The notes below the pieces were generated by a model. The model saw nothing but the letters and a program-made list of their open reading frames with translations, made no database searches and had not been told where the DNA came from. Made by a program: the position numbers and the translations under genes. Below, in pieces: positions 45,915-48,319 of a stretch of DNA of 48,319 nucleotides; the stretch's first letter is position 1; each line of letters begins with the position of its first letter. The stretch comes from Bacteroidaceae bacterium. Lineage in GTDB: Bacteria; Bacteroidota; Bacteroidia; Bacteroidales; Bacteroidaceae. The stretch spans positions 1 to 48,319 of the forward strand of contig JAFUWG010000021.1 in the NCBI GenBank assembly GCA_017483605.1. Direction: 5' to 3'.

Positions 45915-47291
45915 CCCCTCAATCCTCACCCCCTCAAACACCACGTTGCGAGTCTTGCCCTCGATGCGGTTGCCGCCCGAGGTGACACCCGACCAGCGGC
46001 AGTTCCTCACAGCGATGTCCTGCACCTGCTCGCTCTCCTCCAGCCCCACGATGTAGGCACCGTACTTGCTCCGGTGGCAGTTGACGTTGTCAAGTTGCAC
46101 GTTCCTCACCGTGGGGATGAAGCCCCGCTGAGCCTGTTCGCGAGGCTCGTAGTTGAGGTTGATCTTTAAGACAGCCTCACGGCACTCGCCTACTTCCACA
46201 TTCCGCACATAGATGTTCTCAACCACCCCACCACGGCAAGTGTTGGTCTTGATGCGTACCACACGGTCGAGGTTGGGGCTGTCCATCTGGCAGTCCTCCA
46301 CAAAGAGGTTCCTGAAGCCGCCCGAAATCTCGCTGCCCACCACGATGCCGCCGTGGCCGTCCTCCATCCGGCAGTTCCTCACCACCACATTCCGACAAGG
46401 CACACCCCACCGCCTGCCGTCGGCATTCCTGCCGCTCTTGATGGCGATGCAGTCGTCGCCCGTGCGGAAGCGGCAGTTCTCAATCAGCACACGGTTGCAC
46501 GACTCGGGGTCGCAACCGTCACCGTTCGGGCCTGCATTAACGATGGTCACACCCCTCACGGTCACGTCCTCACACATCACGGGGTGCAGCACCCAGAAGG
46601 GCGACCGCAGCAGGGTCACACCCTCGATGAGCACACGCCGGCAGTGCATGAAGTTCACCGTCTGCGGACGCATCGGGTTCGTCTGGTCAAACCGCCGCTG
46701 TTCCACATCCGCCTGCTCCTCGCTCCACCGCTGCAGTTGCTGCCGGCTCTGCCGCTGCGAGTACATGCCCTCCTGCCAGCCAAACCGCTCCACACCCGTC
46801 CACGTCCACCACGTCTCGTTCGTGCCGCCGCCGTCGATGGTACCTTCGCCCGTGATGGCGATGTCCACCTCGTCGCGGGCATAAATCAACGGCGAGATGT
46901 TGTAGCACTCCAACCCCTCCCAGTGCGTCAGCACCTGCGGATAGAGCCGAGGCTCGAACACAAACTGCAAGGTGGCATCACGCTCCACCACCAGGTTCAC
47001 ACGGCTCTTCAGCGTCAAAGCACCCGTCTGCCACACGCCGGCAGGCACCACCACCTTGCCGCCGCCCTCTTCGTGGCAGCGGCGAATAGCCTCGTTAATA
47101 GCCCGCTGGTTCACCTCGGCAGAGGCATCCGTCCGTGCCCCACAGTCGGCGATGTTCAACACACGCCGCCCCGTCATCTTCGGAGCCTTAATGCTCTTCA
47201 CCACCTTCGGGTACACCTTTTCCCACGGCTGTGCACTCACGGCGACACCCACCATCCACAGCCCAACCAACAACCATACACTTTTCTTCAT
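45906..47291 (-). CDS. Glycoside hydrolase family 28 (polygalacturonase-like)
   Basis: A 461-residue secreted enzyme with signal peptide KKSVWLLVGLWMVGVAVSAQ and a right-handed parallel beta-helix. All GH28 catalytic motifs are present: NAGPNGDGCDPESC (NxD), TGDDCIAIKSG (DD), EDGHGGIVVGSE (GHG) and RVVRIKTN (RIK). It should hydrolyse galacturonan or rhamnogalacturonan linkages in pectin. GTIDGGGTNETWWTW lies early in the helix. No SusC/D or other pectinase genes are visible nearby, so it is an isolated pectin gene here. Start at 47291, with a -7 box at 47318. Converges with and overlaps the UDG-family gene. Confidence 0.95.
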   Translation of the reverse strand: MKKSVWLLVGLWMVGVAVSAQPWEKVYPKVVKSIKAPKMTGRRVLNIADCGARTDASAEVNQRAINEAIRRCHEEGGGKVVVPAGVWQTGALTLKSRVNLVVERDATLQFVFEPRLYPQVLTHWEGLECYNISPLIYARDEVDIAITGEGTIDGGGTNETWWTWTGVERFGWQEGMYSQRQSRQQLQRWSEEQADVEQRRFDQTNPMRPQTVNFMHCRRVLIEGVTLLRSPFWVLHPVMCEDVTVRGVTIVNAGPNGDGCDPESCNRVLIENCRFRTGDDCIAIKSGRNADGRRWGVPCRNVVVRNCRMEDGHGGIVVGSEISGGFRNLFVEDCQMDSPNLDRVVRIKTNTCRGGVVENIYVRNVEVGECREAVLKINLNYEPREQAQRGFIPTVRNVQLDNVNCHRSKYGAYIVGLEESEQVQDIAVRNCRWSGVTSGGNRIEGKTRNVVFEGVRIEGSE

Positions 47292-47317
47292 AAATAACCT
47301 TCTTTCAATTGCAGCCA

Positions 47318-47325
47318 CAAAGGTA
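47318..47325 (-). promoter_or_regulatory. -7 box of the GH28 gene
   Basis: Plus-strand CAAAGGTA reads TACCTTTG on the minus strand, 26 bases before the ATG. Confidence 0.6.
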
Positions 47326-47386
47326 CACAAAAATTGTGATTAGCAAGCCCTTTTCAGTCATTTTTTTCTTCCCCTTCCACCCTCCC

Positions 47387-47480
47387 CTCGATACCTCTAA
47401 AGTGGTCTGAGTCACACCGCCCAAGTGGTGTGACTCAGACCGCCGAGGCGGTGTGACTCAGACCACTTTTGGGGTCATTT
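47387..47480. repeat. Three-palindrome element, copy C (centre unit inverted)
   Basis: The left frame CTCGATACCTCTAAA (47387-47401) and right TTTTGGGGTC (47467-47476) enclose GTGGTCTGAGTCACACCGCC, GTGGTGTGACTCAGACCGCC and GGCGGTGTGACTCAGACCAC. The middle unit with its linkers is the reverse complement of the one in copy B, with one difference. Beyond it (47481-47664) only a GGTGGCTGC/GCAGCCACC hairpin near 47530-47560 is notable; no gene is supported. Confidence 0.9.
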
Positions 47481-47664
47481 CGCCTCCTCCGCCGAGGTTG
47501 CTCCTGCATCCCTCCCGACAACAACGGTGGCTGCCACTCGTCGCGAGCAGCAGCCACCAGCATTGACATTATTAATATCTATCAGATTATTTCTTGATGA
47601 ATTGGCTTCGCCCATTTATCGCCGCGGCTCGGCATAGCAGGAAAACGAATTTTCCGCTCTGCAC

Positions 47665-48319
47665 TCACCGCTTGATAAATTCCACGCGGCGGTTCTGTGC
47701 CCTGCCCGCATCGGTCTTGTTGTCAGCCACAGGTTCGTGTGAGCCCTTGCCCACAGCACGGAGGTTGAAACCGTCCACGCCCATGCCTTCCAGTGCCTTC
47801 ACCACAGCCTCGGCACGCTGCTGAGACAGCGGGTCGTTGATGGCGTCAGAGCCTTGATTGTCGGTGTGTCCCTGCACCTCGAAACGAGCCGTCGGGTTCT
47901 TCTTCATATAGTCAGCCACCTTCTGAATCTCCTCCATCGACTCAGCCTTCAGCGTGGCCTTGCCCGTCTCGAAGAGGATGTTGTTGGTGACGAACTTTCC
48001 TGTCTCAGCTATGGCTTTCTCAACGGCAGAAGAGTAGTCTGTTGTATTGCGCTCATAGAGTTCTACAGCACCTTTAGCCATCACGATGTTTGTAACATAA
48101 ATACCCTTGTTGCTGTCAGAACTACCTTCCATCCACCACCATCGCGGCTGCTTTTGATTAGGAATGTTCACAATGCGAGAGTAGTTGAGATAGACTTTGA
48201 GCGCACGCTTGTTGAAGGAGATGGCAATGTGGTTCCAGTCATTCGGCTTGAATACTTTTCTTATGGCTTCTGTTTGGGCAGCACCAGTTATGTCATTGCC
48301 GTTAGGAGCCCAAGACTTC
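47665..48319 (-). CDS. OmpA family protein with LamG-like domain (partial, N-terminus outside window)
   Basis: The visible 218 codons are open to the right edge. The first part (KSWAPNGNDITGAAQ, then DWNHIAISFNKRALKVYLNY and SRIVNIPN) resembles a concanavalin A/LamG-like fold. The C-terminal 110 residues are an OmpA peptidoglycan-binding domain: NNILFETGKATLKAESMEEI, ARFEVQGHTDNQGSDAIND, LSQQRAEAVVKAL, GSHEPVADNKTDAGRAQNRR and VEFIKR. It is likely an outer-membrane-anchored, peptidoglycan-tethering protein. The in-frame GTG near 48171 is internal, not a start, because homologous-looking coding sequence continues upstream. Confidence 0.9.
   Translation of the reverse strand, partial: KSWAPNGNDITGAAQTEAIRKVFKPNDWNHIAISFNKRALKVYLNYSRIVNIPNQKQPRWWWMEGSSDSNKGIYVTNIVMAKGAVELYERNTTDYSSAVEKAIAETGKFVTNNILFETGKATLKAESMEEIQKVADYMKKNPTARFEVQGHTDNQGSDAINDPLSQQRAEAVVKALEGMGVDGFNLRAVGKGSHEPVADNKTDAGRAQNRRVEFIKR

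Noticed and set aside
28192-47480. CRISPR array made of the palindromic repeats
   Set aside because: Copies are kilobases apart, there is no repeat-spacer periodicity, and no cas genes are present.

Overview
The window looks like a chromosome segment from a Bacteroidales bacterium, most likely Prevotella or a close relative. Three things point there. Nearly every transcription unit is preceded by the Bacteroidota -7 box TAnnTTTG (TAACTTTG, TACCTTTG, TATCTTTG, TACTTTTG), often with a TTG about 19-21 bases upstream. Shine-Dalgarno sequences are weak or absent. The gene families (DUF2807 lipoprotein, Nif3 with a zinc-ribbon partner, DUF3667, the PheA/aminotransferase/DAHP synthase-chorismate mutase/TyrA operon, OmpA with a LamG-like domain) are typical of the group. 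No rRNA, tRNA, CRISPR array or classical IS element was found.

Layout. 1-2634: partial DUF4160 gene, Old Yellow Enzyme family reductase, flavodoxin-like reductase, small HsdR_N nuclease-like protein. 2644-4278 (minus): zinc-ribbon coiled-coil protein and Nif3. 4855-6922: ABC ATPase, permease and GntR regulator. 7113-13994: DUF2807 lipoprotein followed by a complete MacAB-TolC type exporter (ATPase, two permeases, adaptor, outer-membrane channel). 14104-15849: a DUF3667 gene whose 5' end is duplicated on either side of a polyvalent-protein-kinase-like gene. 15873-19399: VanW protein, then a sensor/SpoIIE phosphatase with its own anti-sigma-type kinase domain and a STAS partner. 19477-23637: Phe/Tyr biosynthesis operon with a leader-peptide attenuator. 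23621-27617 (minus): RecJ, RecQ and a TPR protein. 27930-29649: a predicted small RNA and a metal-efflux permease. 29781-31850: HhH plus beta-barrel protein. 31903-34585 (minus): an A+T-rich cluster with two tandem mini-ORFs, a PqqD/radical SAM/SPASM protein with a uracil-DNA-glycosylase-like tail, and two small membrane proteins. 34904-37645: HTH/transmembrane protein, NadD, TrpS. 37828-42456: two-component system divergent from an outer-membrane barrel protein. 42461-45914: SDR, a REP-associated-type (HUH) transposase coupled to a ComEA-like gene, and a UDG-family protein. 45906-47291: GH28 polygalacturonase. 47665-end: partial OmpA-family protein.

The most unusual signal is a family of intergenic three-palindrome elements. 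Four copies (4648, 28192, 37721, 47387) are about 94 bp long and share nearly the same outer frame (CTCGAyACCTCAAAA ... TTTTGAGGyxxCGG). Three carry a GTGGTCTGAGTCACACCGCC core and one carries an unrelated CGACCACGACGTGGTCG core. A fifth three-palindrome element (12576) has yet another core and no frame. The same window encodes an HUH transposase of the type that mobilises REP palindromes, translationally coupled to a ComEA-like gene and carrying a Rossmann/DprA-like C-terminal extension. A second repeat family (ACGAAT/ATTCGT units with small hairpins) fills gaps next to and inside the exporter operon. The radical SAM cluster is the second candidate for an undescribed system.
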